DNA from: Thiosocius sp963759055
Lineage (GTDB): Bacteria; Pseudomonadota; Gammaproteobacteria; Chromatiales; Chromatiaceae
Length of the DNA: 64,000 bases
Assembly (NCBI GenBank): GCA_963759055.1
Contig: CAVWYD010000014.1
Span: forward strand, 147,752-211,751
Direction of reading: 5' to 3'
Positions 25,406 through 35,256 of the stretch are shown in pieces; position 1 is the stretch's first letter; each line of letters starts with the position of its first letter. Under the pieces are notes generated by a model. It had not been told where the DNA came from. It worked only from the letters and a program-made list of their open reading frames with translations, and made no database searches. A program made the translations under genes and the position numbers.

Positions 25406-26140
25406 ATGCTATACGAAACCCAAAAGACGAAGACCGACGTGGTCATGATTCGCCACGGGCAGAGCGAATGGAATCGTGCGGGCCTTTTCACCGGGTGGGC
25501 GGATCCGGCGTTGAGCTCGGCGGGTTACCGTGAGGCGCTAGTGGCTGCCGAGGCACTCATGGCCGACGGCTATACCTTCAGTCATGCATTCAGCTCCCGT
25601 CTGACACGCGCCCATCAAACAACGGAGATCATTCTCCACGAGATGGGTCATCAGGCACTACCCATTATCGAAGACTGGCGGCTGAACGAGCGTCACTACG
25701 GTGTGCTTCAGGGAAAGAAAAAGATCGAGATGGCAGCGCAAGTCGGCGAAAAACGAGTCTGGCGTTGGCGTCGTGGTTATCTCGATAACCCGCCTCTGAT
25801 GGACAGCGACGATCCTGCGCATCCTCGTCATCAGCCACGTTGGTCTGATCTTGATCCGGGCAGTTTGCCCAGCGGTGAAAGTTTGGCAGCGGTGCGTAAA
25901 CGTGTCATGGCTTTCTGGCATGAGGAAGTCGCACCGAATCTGAGCGCTGGCCGCCCACTGCTGATCGCCAGTCACGGCAATACGTTAAGGGCCTTGTTCA
26001 TGGCGCTGGGGAATATGACTGTCCACGAGGTCGAGGGCTTGGAAATACCAACTGGTATTCCGATTGTCTACTCATTCTCTGAGGAAGGGATCCCGATCGG
26101 CTGGCGTTACCTGAGCGACACAGAACCGAAAGCAGCGTGA
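25406..26140 (+). CDS. gpmA: 2,3-bisphosphoglycerate-dependent phosphoglycerate mutase
   Basis: Interconverts 3- and 2-phosphoglycerate in glycolysis/gluconeogenesis. 244 residues. Phosphohistidine motif RHGQSEWNRAGLFTGW, then SSRLTRAHQT, NERHYGVLQGKKK and the second catalytic histidine in IASHGNTLRALF. ATG at 25406 with AAGGAG upstream. 39 bp after the Mn transporter gene, so possibly one transcript. Confidence 0.93.
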   Translation: MLYETQKTKTDVVMIRHGQSEWNRAGLFTGWADPALSSAGYREALVAAEALMADGYTFSHAFSSRLTRAHQTTEIILHEMGHQALPIIEDWRLNERHYGVLQGKKKIEMAAQVGEKRVWRWRRGYLDNPPLMDSDDPAHPRHQPRWSDLDPGSLPSGESLAAVRKRVMAFWHEEVAPNLSAGRPLLIASHGNTLRALFMALGNMTVHEVEGLEIPTGIPIVYSFSEEGIPIGWRYLSDTEPKAA

Positions 26141-26218
26141 GGGGGTTAGCTGCCTTTATGGTGCACTCCCCCTGACGTGTGAGTTCTTCTATAAACGTTA
26201 ACTTGGAGGTATCGACAA

Positions 26219-26686
26219 ATGAAAGACATTGATATTGGTATTGCAGAACAAGATCGCATACAGATCGCCGACGGACTGAAGCGTCTTTTGGCTGATTCGT
26301 ACACTTTGTATCTGCAGTCACACAATTTTCATTGGAATGTATCCGGGCCGCAGTTCAGAGAATTGCACCTTATGTTTGAAGAGCATTACACGGAGCTCGC
26401 TACCGCGGTTGACGAGATAGCTGAACGCATTCTGACACTTGGCATACCCGCACCTGGTACCTATAAGGCACTCGCGGAATTAAGTGCCATAGAAGAGGTC
26501 GAGGGTGTGCCCAAAGCGGAAAATATGGTGAAGATTCTGCTGAGCGGCCATGAACGGGTGGTCAAGACCTGTCGCGAGGCTTTGCAGGCAGCCCAGGCTG
26601 GTGGCGATGAGTCTTCTGCAGCGCTCATTTCGGACCGCATGCGTATCCACGAGAAGACAGCCTGGATGCTAAGGTCGCTTCAATAG
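26219..26686 (+). CDS. dps: Dps family ferritin-like protein
   Basis: 155 residues. Dps dodecamers oxidise and store iron and protect DNA. Ferroxidase ligands lie in SHNFHWNVSGPQFRELHLMF with FEEHYTELATAVDEIAERI. GGAGG 9 bases upstream supports the ATG. A strong Rho-independent terminator follows at 26733. Confidence 0.92.
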   Translation: MKDIDIGIAEQDRIQIADGLKRLLADSYTLYLQSHNFHWNVSGPQFRELHLMFEEHYTELATAVDEIAERILTLGIPAPGTYKALAELSAIEEVEGVPKAENMVKILLSGHERVVKTCREALQAAQAGGDESSAALISDRMRIHEKTAWMLRSLQ

Positions 26687-26732
26687 CCGTCTCAACAGCT
26701 TGACGCGATTGTTCCTTGGTGCTGGGTAAACG

Positions 26733-26769
26733 AGAAGCGACCGGAGGTATCGTCCGGTCGCTTCTTTTC
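26733..26769 (+). terminator. Rho-independent terminator after dps
   Basis: Perfect 11-bp stem GAAGCGACCGG / CCGGTCGCTTC with a 9-base loop, followed by TTTTC. Clear intrinsic terminator for the gpmA-dps direction. Confidence 0.9.
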
Positions 26770-26864
26770 GTTCGGGGTTTCGCAAGTGTATTTGACTTGC
26801 TGCCCACAGTTAGCATGCGTCTTCCAACAAACGGCGAATACCGAGTTCGTAGCAAAGCCGATAT

Positions 26865-27096
26865 CGTCGACAGAGCCCCTATTCACACCGCTGTAACTCC
26901 GCAGAATCCGTAGGAAAACCACTCCGGGCCACACTTCTGGCCGAACCTTTTCTTGGGACGGTGGCTCAAGGGGTTAGCCTTCCAAAAGTCTGAGAAATGA
27001 ATGAGATAAGTTTCGGGTAAAACCAATAGCCTGCGCAAATCAGTGCGTTAGGAGTTCGCGGGGAGAGATACGAACTCTCTTCGATTTTCGCGGCGG
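26865..27096 (+). repeat. Dispersed ksgA-start repeat, copy 6 (subtype A)
   Basis: Complete copy with left arm (CTCCGCAGAATCCGTAGGAA), ksgA core (one change, TTTTCTTGGGACGG), subtype A middle and a right end in which GAGAGATACGAACTCTC replaces the usual GGTCGC segment. That variant looks like a tRNA T arm read on the other strand. Confidence 0.9.
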
Positions 27097-27126
27097 CATA
27101 ACTCGAATCAAGTCGGCCACCATGGT

Positions 27127-27173
27127 ATCCGGGGCATCACCGCCTTACCTGGCGCCAAGGCAACGCCCCGGAT
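27127..27173 (-). terminator. Hairpin after thiol-redox gene
   Basis: 9-bp stem ATCCGGGGC / GCCCCGGAT with a 29-base loop just past the stop of the minus-strand gene ending at 27186. No U-tract, so termination is only possible. Confidence 0.3.
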
Positions 27174-27185
27174 GCCTCACAACTG

Positions 27186-27785
27186 TCAATACTTCACTGA
27201 GCAGCCATACGGGCGGGTGACGCTCGACGCCACAGGTTTGCTGTCCAGCACCTGGGTCAGTGCCGGAAGGACATACTGGGTGGCCTTGCTGATATCTGCC
27301 GGGTTGGACGAGGCGATGCTGTCGATGCCGCCCATGTAGGCCAGTTTGCCTTCGGCGTCGATGATGTACATATGCGGTGTGGTTTTGGCGCCATACAGCC
27401 GGCCGATGTCGCCATTCTCATCGAGAATGACGGCGCTTGGCGCCGCTTTGCGCTGCACGGTCAGGGCATCGGCCTGGGTCGGCGTGACATGCCCCTGTTT
27501 ACCGGGTGCGGAAGAAATGATCGACAGCCAGATCGCACCTTTTTCGGTAGCGGCCTGCTGCTGTTGTTGCATGTTGCCGCTGTTGTAGTGTTTGCGCACG
27601 TACGGGCAGTCATGGTTTGTCCATTCCAGAATCACCGGCGTGCCGCGAAAGTCGCTTAGTGTGTGGCTGTTGCCACGGGTGTCGATGCCGGTGAATTCGG
27701 GTGCCGGCCCACCGATACGCAGCGCGGCGCCGGCCGTGGTGGCCACGATAAACAGCAGAGTGGTTAAGACGGATTTGATCAGCAT
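27186..27785 (-). CDS. Thioredoxin-fold periplasmic protein (AhpC/TSA-like)
   Basis: 199 residues: signal peptide (LTTLLFIVATTAGAA), then a redoxin domain (GGPAPEFTGIDTRG, TPVILEWTNHDCPYVRKHYN, TPHMYIIDAEGKLAYMGGID). The single Cys in HDCPYVRKHY replaces the CxxC of thioredoxin. It lies 24 bp after the DsbD-like gene, its probable electron donor, so the pair is a periplasmic thiol reduction system. Confidence 0.87.
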   Translation of the reverse strand: MLIKSVLTTLLFIVATTAGAALRIGGPAPEFTGIDTRGNSHTLSDFRGTPVILEWTNHDCPYVRKHYNSGNMQQQQQAATEKGAIWLSIISSAPGKQGHVTPTQADALTVQRKAAPSAVILDENGDIGRLYGAKTTPHMYIIDAEGKLAYMGGIDSIASSNPADISKATQYVLPALTQVLDSKPVASSVTRPYGCSVKY

Positions 27786-27809
27786 GGTAATTCCTCCTTT
27801 CCAGGGTGG

Positions 27810-29867
27810 TCATATCTTGTCGATGCGCGACAGTGCGTCGAGCACCAAGCCTTCGGTGAGCAGTTGGGGCAGGACCTCGGGTGAGCCCTGTCCACGAGGA
27901 TAAAGCAGGTACAGTGGTACACCGCTGCGCCCGTAGCGTTGCAGTTCCTGGGTGATAGCCGGATCCCGACGCGTCCAGTCGGCCTTGAGGTAGGCAATAC
28001 CACGTTCGTCAAGCGCCTGGCGGACCGCGTTTGTGGTCAGCGCGACCTGTTCATTCACCTTGCAGGTGATACACCAGGCAGCGGTGAAATTGACCAGTAC
28101 AGCGCGGTTGTCCTGTTGCAGGGTGGCGACCCGCTCGCGGCTCCAGGTCTCGGCCGCGTTCGCTGCAGATGGGTTCGGCGTGCTGTGCCCGGCGGCAACC
28201 ATCAATGCGAGACTCGCGAAGACCAGCGTGCCTGCCAGCACATGGCGCATGGCCCGACGACGCAGCGGTTGGCCAAGCCACCACAGACCGAACGCGAGAA
28301 GCACGCTGCCGGCCAGCGCGATTCCGAGCCCACTTGGACCGACCTGCTGGCTCAGTACCCACAGCAGCCAGGCGGCGGTCGCGTACAGGGGAAAGGCCAG
28401 CGCGTTGCGCAGGCGTTCCATCCAGGGCCCGGGGGCGGGCAGCAGGCCGATCCAGCGAGGCCAGATACCCAGGAGTATCACGGGTAGGGCAAGGCCGACG
28501 CCCAGTGCCGCGAACACCAGCAGGGTCTCGAGTGGCGTCCGGGTCAGCGCGAAGCCGAGTGCGGTGCCCATGAAGGGTGCGGTACAGGGGCTGGCGACGA
28601 CTACTGCGAGTACGCCGGTGGCGAAGGTTCCGCGCAGTCCCTTTTGCTCGGCCAGCGTCTGGCCAACACCGGCCGATCCGGCACCAATGCTGAACACACC
28701 GGAAAGATTCAGGCCGAGCGCCAGCATCAGGTACAGCAGGGCGATCACGACCCAGGGTTCCTGCAGTTGGAAACCCCAGCCGAGTGATGCGCCGCCCGCG
28801 CGTAGCGCAATCAAAAGGCCGGCAAGCACGAGCATGCTCGCCAGCACCCCGGCACCGAACACCAGCCCATGTCGTGCGCTGCGGTCGCCGGCGTGTTGAA
28901 CGAGCGCCAGTACCTTGATGGACAGCACCGGCAGCACGCACGGCATCAGGTTTAGCAACAGCCCACCGAGCAGGGCGAGCCCGAAGGCGAGGGCGAGCGT
29001 CACGCGGGGCTCATTGGTCGGTATTGGTGCGCTGCCGAGCGGCGCGGCGCTGATCGTGAAGCCTCGACTCAACGTGGCGCCGGATACCGCTTCGCTGACC
29101 ACCAGGAGCCCGTCGAGCATTGCGTCGCCGGCCAACGGTGCCTCGCCCACAGGCAGTGTCACGAGCAGCACATCACCATCGAAGCGCCAGGCCTGCGGCC
29201 GCGACGGTGCAATCGGCCCCCAGTCGTTCGCGGCAAACCACATTGAACCGATCGGTGCGTCGGCCCAGCCAGTCGCGTTCACGCGCAGAGTCAGGGCATC
29301 AGGCTCTCGCAGGTAGCCTGCATCGCCGGGTGCGGCGGCCGGCCACTGCGCGCGCACCGCTTCGAACGAATTCGTCGTAACAGGATCGGCCCCGGCCGAC
29401 ATGACCGGCAGCGTGATCTCCAACCTTGCATCCTGCGGGATGCATTCCTCACGACAGACCAGCCAGCTGACATTGGCTGCGATGCCTACAGGCTTCCCGG
29501 TCTTCTGGCCTGCGGGAACAGTCATCGGCACCAGCAGGGTGACCGAATCCTCGTAGCCATAGTTCACCAGCGGGCCAACCGGGATACGCTGTGGTGTCGG
29601 CCACTGGATGTCGCCAGCCTGCCATTCGGCAGGCAGTTGCCAGTCGACCCTCGGTGCCTCACCAGAGTCTCCGGGATTGCGCCAGTAGACATGCCAGTGC
29701 GGGATCAGTTCGAAACGCAGGCCCAACCAGAGCGTCGTGCCCGGAATAGCCGCCGCATGCTCCGGTAGCAGGCTGACCCGGACCTGCTCGGTGCGCGCAC
29801 TGTCACTCGCCGGCACTGCGCCGGACATGGTAAACAGCATCAACAGTAAGGCAAGCAACTTGCTCAA
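27810..29867 (-). CDS. DsbD/ScsB-like thiol:disulfide interchange protein
   Basis: 685 residues in three parts: periplasmic N-terminal domain (about 25-270, with a Cys pair in WLVCREECIPQD), an eight-helix CcdA-like membrane core (about 290-560, with LMPCVLPVLS and VASPCTAPFMG carrying the redox cysteines) and a C-terminal thioredoxin domain with FTAAWCITCK. It moves electrons from cytoplasmic thioredoxin to periplasmic partners. The N-terminal type is closer to ScsB than to classic DsbD. First gene of a two-gene operon. Confidence 0.9.
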   Translation of the reverse strand: MSKLLALLLMLFTMSGAVPASDSARTEQVRVSLLPEHAAAIPGTTLWLGLRFELIPHWHVYWRNPGDSGEAPRVDWQLPAEWQAGDIQWPTPQRIPVGPLVNYGYEDSVTLLVPMTVPAGQKTGKPVGIAANVSWLVCREECIPQDARLEITLPVMSAGADPVTTNSFEAVRAQWPAAAPGDAGYLREPDALTLRVNATGWADAPIGSMWFAANDWGPIAPSRPQAWRFDGDVLLVTLPVGEAPLAGDAMLDGLLVVSEAVSGATLSRGFTISAAPLGSAPIPTNEPRVTLALAFGLALLGGLLLNLMPCVLPVLSIKVLALVQHAGDRSARHGLVFGAGVLASMLVLAGLLIALRAGGASLGWGFQLQEPWVVIALLYLMLALGLNLSGVFSIGAGSAGVGQTLAEQKGLRGTFATGVLAVVVASPCTAPFMGTALGFALTRTPLETLLVFAALGVGLALPVILLGIWPRWIGLLPAPGPWMERLRNALAFPLYATAAWLLWVLSQQVGPSGLGIALAGSVLLAFGLWWLGQPLRRRAMRHVLAGTLVFASLALMVAAGHSTPNPSAANAAETWSRERVATLQQDNRAVLVNFTAAWCITCKVNEQVALTTNAVRQALDERGIAYLKADWTRRDPAITQELQRYGRSGVPLYLLYPRGQGSPEVLPQLLTEGLVLDALSRIDKI

Positions 29868-30086
29868 CGGTTCTCGGAGTGGGCCATTACACGGGGTTAG
29901 TCTCGCGAGTGAGCGAAAGGTTTAACGCATCATCCGCCTTGCCGGTGAAACAAGCCGAACACCACCTATACCGTCCTTCGAACGCCATCGGAACTGTCGC
30001 CAGCATCGGCCACACGACCGCGATTGACGCCGATTTCATCCAGCACTCGTCCTCATGCCGAAGGAGGCATGGCTAATCATCGAATG

Positions 30087-30126
30087 CGCAGGGAGAGATT
30101 CGAACTCTCTTCGATTTTCGCGGCGG
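30087..30126 (+). repeat. Dispersed repeat, copy 7 (right end only)
   Basis: Only the last 40 bases remain: GGGAGAGATTCGAACTCTC followed by TTCGATTTTCGCGGCGG. The T-arm-like variant (GAGAG-TTCGAAT-CTCTC on the minus strand) matches copy 6. The rest of the 29868-30320 gap holds nothing recognisable. Confidence 0.7.
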
Positions 30127-30320
30127 CCAGTAAGAGCGATGTCACTTGTGACCGGTCATTCCCGGGTTAGGCGATCGAGCTGCCAGGATGGTTTCCACGT
30201 CCGGGTCGGCTGACGGGCACTTTCACCCGGGAGCGGCCACTTGGCCTGATCGCTACAATTGCGATTCCACCCAGTTTGTACCAGCTTGGCTGAACGGCGC
30301 GAGCAGTCGTCCGCCATTGT

Positions 30321-31364
30321 TCATTTCTCCATCACAGCAACCCGGCGTGGACTCCATGCCATACCGTCCGGGGCCTCATGGTGCCGAAGAAACAACTCTC
30401 GTTCTGTCAGTGCTGGCAGCTCAAAGGTATCGGCAAGATCTGCCAGTGGGTCCGTCACGAAAACAGTATCGCCTCGGATCAGTATCCCGAAATAGCCGAT
30501 CTGCGGGGTGCCGTCGCGCAGCGGCTTTTCGGCGATCATCTGACGATTCTTGACGTCGTACACGCGCAGGTAGTTCGGCACTTCGCCGGCACCGCTCCCG
30601 TTCGGCACGACCGCATAGCGGCCATCGGCAGTCATTTCGATGCGCCCCGCATACGGTCGCGATGGCAGAGTCGCCACGATCTTCAGGCTGTCGGCGTCAA
30701 TCACCGAGATCGTTTCTTCACCGCGGTTCGCAACCCAGATCTCGCTACCGTCTGGGTTGACAGCCAAGCCCTCGGCGCCGGCCCCAGTAGGGACGACGAC
30801 CGTGTCGCGTTCCTCGTCCAGGAAAATCACGGACAAGGCGCCTTTCCCTTTGCGACTCGTCACATAAGCCCGCGAGCCGTCGGGACTGAGTCGCACCATG
30901 TGCCCCTCTCTGGCGCCGGTGGGATAAGTCCGAACTACCTCCCCCGCCTCAAGATCGATCAGCGCTAACTGGTCTGACTCTTCTAGCGTTGCGACCGCCC
31001 GTTTACCGTCTGGCAGGAACAGTGCCGTGTGCGGGCGCGAGTTCGGCCCAAGATCAATCCGGGACAAAACCGTGGCTTTCTCGATATCGATCAGCACCAG
31101 ATGCTGACCGTGACGCTTCTTAGTACCGTACTCGCCTGTCAGGGCCAGTCGACCATCGGGCGAAACATCCACTTCGTGCGGGATAACGGGGCCAATCGGT
31201 AGGCGAGCGACCTCTACACGCGTTGGAAAGTCGATCAGCGAGATGCTGCCCCCGTCGCGGTTGGCCACGAGCAGCGTGCCTTCCATTGCCAGTAATTGGC
31301 TTGAAAAAAGTAGGCTGGACACCAGGAAAAACAGAATGATTCCTTTTGAGCTCGCTCGTCTCAT
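30321..31364 (-). CDS. YVTN beta-propeller protein, secreted
   Basis: 347 residues from the internal ATG at 31364 (signal peptide IILFFLVSSLLFSSQLLA). Repeated propeller blades: GTLLVANRDGGSISLID, VSPDGRLALTGEYG, LSPDGSRAYVTSRKG, VNPDGSEIWVANRGEETISV, TADGRYAVVPNG. Such seven-bladed proteins (YncE/cytochrome-d1-like) act as periplasmic scaffolds or binding proteins. No heme motif is seen. Isolated gene; function unknown. Confidence 0.85.
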   Translation of the reverse strand: MRRASSKGIILFFLVSSLLFSSQLLAMEGTLLVANRDGGSISLIDFPTRVEVARLPIGPVIPHEVDVSPDGRLALTGEYGTKKRHGQHLVLIDIEKATVLSRIDLGPNSRPHTALFLPDGKRAVATLEESDQLALIDLEAGEVVRTYPTGAREGHMVRLSPDGSRAYVTSRKGKGALSVIFLDEERDTVVVPTGAGAEGLAVNPDGSEIWVANRGEETISVIDADSLKIVATLPSRPYAGRIEMTADGRYAVVPNGSGAGEVPNYLRVYDVKNRQMIAEKPLRDGTPQIGYFGILIRGDTVFVTDPLADLADTFELPALTERELFLRHHEAPDGMAWSPRRVAVMEK

Positions 31365-31705
31365 CGTTTCGCCTCTTCGAACAGAGTTAATTATGGTTCC
31401 GACAGACATCGGAATCAGACCGACAGTCTAGGTGCGATCGTATGGCCTATTTCAACGGCACCAGCATGGACTAACGGAAACAGATCGCATTTACTACCGC
31501 ACACGGCCGCCCGTGATCAAGGCCTGGTTTCAATTCTCCAGACAAGTCCGCATCCAACCAAAAGCGGACGCCGGGGCGATTGCATCTTTTATACACCGAC
31601 GAGAAACGGGTACTAAAATTGATCTAGGATCTCGTGGAAAATCCGACGCAGGAAGACGCGGTATTCCACATTTATACGGTACTGAAGAACCGGAACTAAG
31701 CCCCC
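31365..31705. other. Intergenic, no gene seen
   Basis: About 340 bp between the ABC permease end and the beta-propeller gene. No gene or repeat identified; should contain the propeller gene's promoter. Confidence 0.4.
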
Positions 31706-34273
31706 TCAACTATCCTGCAACAACACCGCCGGATTAAGCCGCATGGCCCTTAGCGTCGGCAACAGCCCACCCAGAAGCGCCACTGAACTGACGGCGCCAG
31801 CCACCAGCGCACCCAGCCACCACAAATCCCCGGCCGGCAGTTTTAACGCCAGGTCCGCCACCGGCAGCGCGATCAGAGACCCGAGCCCTGTCGCGAAGGC
31901 GGTCGCAAGGAGCGTAAGTAACCCGGTCTCAAACAGCATGGATTGCCGAATGGCCTGGTGCCTGGCACCGAGGCAGTGCAGCAGGTTGGCCACATAGAGT
32001 TGTCGCCTACGGCTTACACTCACCACGCTCGACAGCACCAGAAGACTTGCCATCAGGCTGACGGTGGCAACGGCTGCGAGGCCGGCAGCGGCCTTGTTGA
32101 GCAGGTCACCGGCGGTTTCCAGCCAGTCGGCGGTGCGCAATGTGATCACGTTGGGGATGTTTTGCGACAGCCATTGCTGGGAGGCTTTGGCGGCCTCATC
32201 GCTCTGGTAGACCGCGCCTACGTACAGGCTGATTAATTCGTCCAGTGCCCCTTCCTGCAGAATGCCTTCAAACCAGAACCGGGTCTGGAGGCCTTTCTGG
32301 CGGTAGATGGCGCGGATTTCAGCGGTGATGGTCTTGTGCTGGGCAGTGAATTCCACCTTGTCACCGACACCCAAGCCGAGTTGGTAGGCTTCCCGATCCT
32401 CCATGGCCATAAAGGCAGGCGCTCCCTCCGGCGCGGAATCACTCCACCAGGCGCCTTCTACCAGTTCAAGGCGTTCCGGATTGCCCGAGAGGTAACTGAG
32501 TTTGTATTCATCCCCCATGGCCTCGCGCCTCGCCTCCGGATTGTCCGCGAGTAGCTCGGCAATCGGTTGCTGGTTGATCTTAGCCAGGCGGGAGCGAACC
32601 AGTGGCAACAGCTCTACTCTACTGGAGGAATCCAGCGTTTCGAAACCGGCCTCAAGCGGCTGCCTCTGGTCTGGGAATACCTCATACAAAATCAACGCGG
32701 GTGATTCCGCCGGTATGGTGGTTTCAATCGCTCGCAGGAGCGTGGTAACCATCATGGTGCACGCCACTACAAGGGTCAGTGCTGTACCCAGCGACAGCAG
32801 TATTGCTCTCAGAGGCGAATCCGGCCCGTGGAGATTGGCCAGCGCCAGCCGCCGGGCAAACTTGCGGTTGGCAAAACCGCTTTCTTCCAGCGTTTTGGCA
32901 GCCCCGCGCAATCCCTTGATCAGGCCTTCCAGCAGTCCCCAGAGCACGATCACCGCCAGCAGGAACAGAAAACCCAGATGCGGGGATGGCAACCAGAACA
33001 GCGTTGCGGCGATATAGACCGCGGCTAGCAGGTAGCTGGCAATGCGCCAACTGCGAGGCTCATTCGGTGCGGCCTGAACCTGGCCCCGAAAAAGCCCGGC
33101 CGGAGAGGCTGCGAGTGCCCTGGCCAAGGCCGGCAGCGCGAAGACATAGGCGGTCAGCACCGCAAACAGCCAGCTAAGAAGCAAGGGGACAAACCAAAGG
33201 GACAGCCAGTGCCCTGCTCCGTCCGGCCCGGATAGCGCAAAGGCATCGCTGGCCAGGCTGATAGCCACGGCAGAAAGACCAAGTCCGATCCCGCCGCCGA
33301 TAAGGCCAGCCAGGCTGCCCAGTATGCCGATCTGTAACAGGTAGATGCCCATCAGCGGTTTGCGGCGCAGGCCCAGTGTCTGCAGCGTGGCCATGGTGCC
33401 CAATTTTTCGTCCAGGTAGGCGTGTATGCTGTTGGCAACACCAAGGCCGCCAATGAACAGCGTGGTGAAGGCAATGAGGATCAGCCCCGTAGCAATCTGG
33501 TCCAGTCGCTCGGAGATACGTTCGCTGCGCTCAGCAAAGGTGGTGATGTCCCATCGTGTGTCCGGAAATGCCCGTTCGAACTCCTCCAGCCACACGTCCA
33601 GATCCTGATCGGTCTGAACTCGGTATTCGTAATCGATTCGGCTGCCTGGCCGGATCAGACCCGTTGCCTCCACCGCCTGGTCGGAAATCATGATCGGCAA
33701 GCCGCGCCAGTTGGCATTCAGACTGCGATCCGGCTGTTTCTGAATGAGGCCGCTGATACGAAAGGTCGCTGCGCCAATCTCAATCTGATCGCCAACAGAC
33801 AGGCTCTGACGCTCCGCCAGCAAGGGGTCGATGATAGCGCCCCAAAGGTTGTCCTTTCGTGCCGTGAGTGCCTTACGTGGCTCATCCGGCGTCAGCTCCA
33901 GCGCGCCGTAGAGTGGATATGCCGCATCCGGTACCAGTATCTCGGCTCTGAAGAAACCATCACCGTCGCGATCGCTAACAATGGTGTCGAATTCCCGGAC
34001 CAGCGAGATGCTGCCAGTGGCACGAATCCACTCGAGCACGTCGTCCGGCAAAGGCTCGCCGGAATCGAGCTCAACGTCTCCGCCCAGCAACGCGCGGGTA
34101 TCCGCCAGCAGGCTCTGCTCGATAACCCCGTATAGGCTGGCAGTAGCGGCCACGAGGGTGACGCCGAGGATCAGGCAGGCGAGAAAGACCTTGAGCGCGG
34201 AGATGCGTGATCGCAGATCGGTAATTGCGAATTTGAGCATCCAGAGCGGCTTTGTTGAGGTTTCACGCTTCAT
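31706..34273 (-). CDS. ABC transporter permease, FtsX/YbbP-type
   Basis: 855 residues with the YbbP plan: one N-terminal helix, a large periplasmic domain (about 45-260), FtsX core helices (about 270-390), a second periplasmic domain and three C-terminal helices (SLMASLLVLSSVVSVSRRRQ...). Partners with the ATPase gene just upstream, which it overlaps by 11 bases when started at 34273. Such pairs extract or mechanically gate envelope substrates rather than importing nutrients. Substrate unknown. Confidence 0.88.
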   Translation of the reverse strand: MKRETSTKPLWMLKFAITDLRSRISALKVFLACLILGVTLVAATASLYGVIEQSLLADTRALLGGDVELDSGEPLPDDVLEWIRATGSISLVREFDTIVSDRDGDGFFRAEILVPDAAYPLYGALELTPDEPRKALTARKDNLWGAIIDPLLAERQSLSVGDQIEIGAATFRISGLIQKQPDRSLNANWRGLPIMISDQAVEATGLIRPGSRIDYEYRVQTDQDLDVWLEEFERAFPDTRWDITTFAERSERISERLDQIATGLILIAFTTLFIGGLGVANSIHAYLDEKLGTMATLQTLGLRRKPLMGIYLLQIGILGSLAGLIGGGIGLGLSAVAISLASDAFALSGPDGAGHWLSLWFVPLLLSWLFAVLTAYVFALPALARALAASPAGLFRGQVQAAPNEPRSWRIASYLLAAVYIAATLFWLPSPHLGFLFLLAVIVLWGLLEGLIKGLRGAAKTLEESGFANRKFARRLALANLHGPDSPLRAILLSLGTALTLVVACTMMVTTLLRAIETTIPAESPALILYEVFPDQRQPLEAGFETLDSSSRVELLPLVRSRLAKINQQPIAELLADNPEARREAMGDEYKLSYLSGNPERLELVEGAWWSDSAPEGAPAFMAMEDREAYQLGLGVGDKVEFTAQHKTITAEIRAIYRQKGLQTRFWFEGILQEGALDELISLYVGAVYQSDEAAKASQQWLSQNIPNVITLRTADWLETAGDLLNKAAAGLAAVATVSLMASLLVLSSVVSVSRRRQLYVANLLHCLGARHQAIRQSMLFETGLLTLLATAFATGLGSLIALPVADLALKLPAGDLWWLGALVAGAVSSVALLGGLLPTLRAMRLNPAVLLQDS

Positions 34274-34934
34274 AGAGGCGACCACCATCCATCCGCACCC
34301 GATGCTGACAGCGCTCTGCGACACGCTCGTCGTGCGTCACCAGAAGCAGCGTGGATTTGCTTTTCTTGTGGAGGTCAAACAGCAGTGAGAGCACTTTCTC
34401 ACCGGTTTCGTGGTCCAGGTTGCCTGTAGGCTCATCGCCAAGCAGCAGGCTCGGCTGGTGGACCAGTGCCCTGGCAATCGCCACGCGCTGTTGCTCACCG
34501 CCGGAAAGCTGACCCGGATAGTGCTGCAGCCGATGACTGAGACCGACCGCCTCCAGCATGGAAAGCGCCCGATCCCGGGCCTTGGCCTGACCGGCGATTT
34601 CAAGCGGCAGGCTGACGTTGCCAAGGGCGGTCAGTCCAGGCAGCAGATGAAATGACTGGAAGATGATGCCAAGGTGCTCACTACGCCAGTCGGCCAGGGT
34701 ATCGGCATCCATGTCACCAAGGCGCTGATCGCCGACGAGGATCTCACCGCTGGTCGGGCGCTGAAGGCCGGAGAGAAGGAGGAGCAGCGAAGTCTTCCCA
34801 CTGCCAGAGGGACCACTGATTGCCAGTGTTTCACCCGGCGGAACCATGAGTGAGGCATTGTTGAGCACTGAAACCTTACCTGATTCGGTCGGGTAATCGA
34901 GATGGATATCGCTCATTTGAACGCTGGTGGACAC
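34263..34934 (-). CDS. ABC transporter ATPase, YbbA/LolD-type
   Basis: 223 residues with Walker A SGPSGSGKTSLLLLL, Q-loop IIFQSFHLLPGLTA, signature LSGGEQQRVAIARAL, Walker B LLLGDEPTGNLD and H-loop LLLVTHDE. This is the MacB/LolD family that works with FtsX-type permeases. I used the GTG at 34934 (AAAGG upstream); an ATG at 34916 is the alternative, and the far upstream codons of the open frame lack family similarity. Confidence 0.9.
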   Translation of the reverse strand: MSTSVQMSDIHLDYPTESGKVSVLNNASLMVPPGETLAISGPSGSGKTSLLLLLSGLQRPTSGEILVGDQRLGDMDADTLADWRSEHLGIIFQSFHLLPGLTALGNVSLPLEIAGQAKARDRALSMLEAVGLSHRLQHYPGQLSGGEQQRVAIARALVHQPSLLLGDEPTGNLDHETGEKVLSLLFDLHKKSKSTLLLVTHDERVAERCQHRVRMDGGRLYEA

Positions 34935-35256
34935 TGGGACACCTTTTTTCAAAGAATTTCGCCCGTAGGCAAGTATCAATACACTGGCAGTCGGTCTGGA
35001 GATTGGAGTACGAGTGTTTTTCCGGACTGACGCACGGCCGGTGGTTACAGTCATCCTGTGTGAAACAGGAGCACGTAAGTGACCGGCACTTTCGACGGTC
35101 TCCGCATTATCGACCCGACCGCCATGACATCCAGCCCCACAAATGATCCGGGCATCCGTCAGCTCAAGACCCCATGCCGGTCATTGGCCCACTAGCGTGA
35201 TGGCAGCATTATCTAGATGTTGGCGAAACTGCCGGCAGCCGTTGGTAACGCCGTGC

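Noticed and set aside
28051..28941. 296-residue open frame opposite the DsbD-like gene
   Set aside because: Shadow frame: arginine-rich, no conserved motif, and the opposite strand encodes a full redox protein.
30087..30126. tRNA gene suggested by the T-arm-like GATTCGAAC segment
   Set aside because: No acceptor, D or anticodon arms adjoin it; it is part of the dispersed repeat family.
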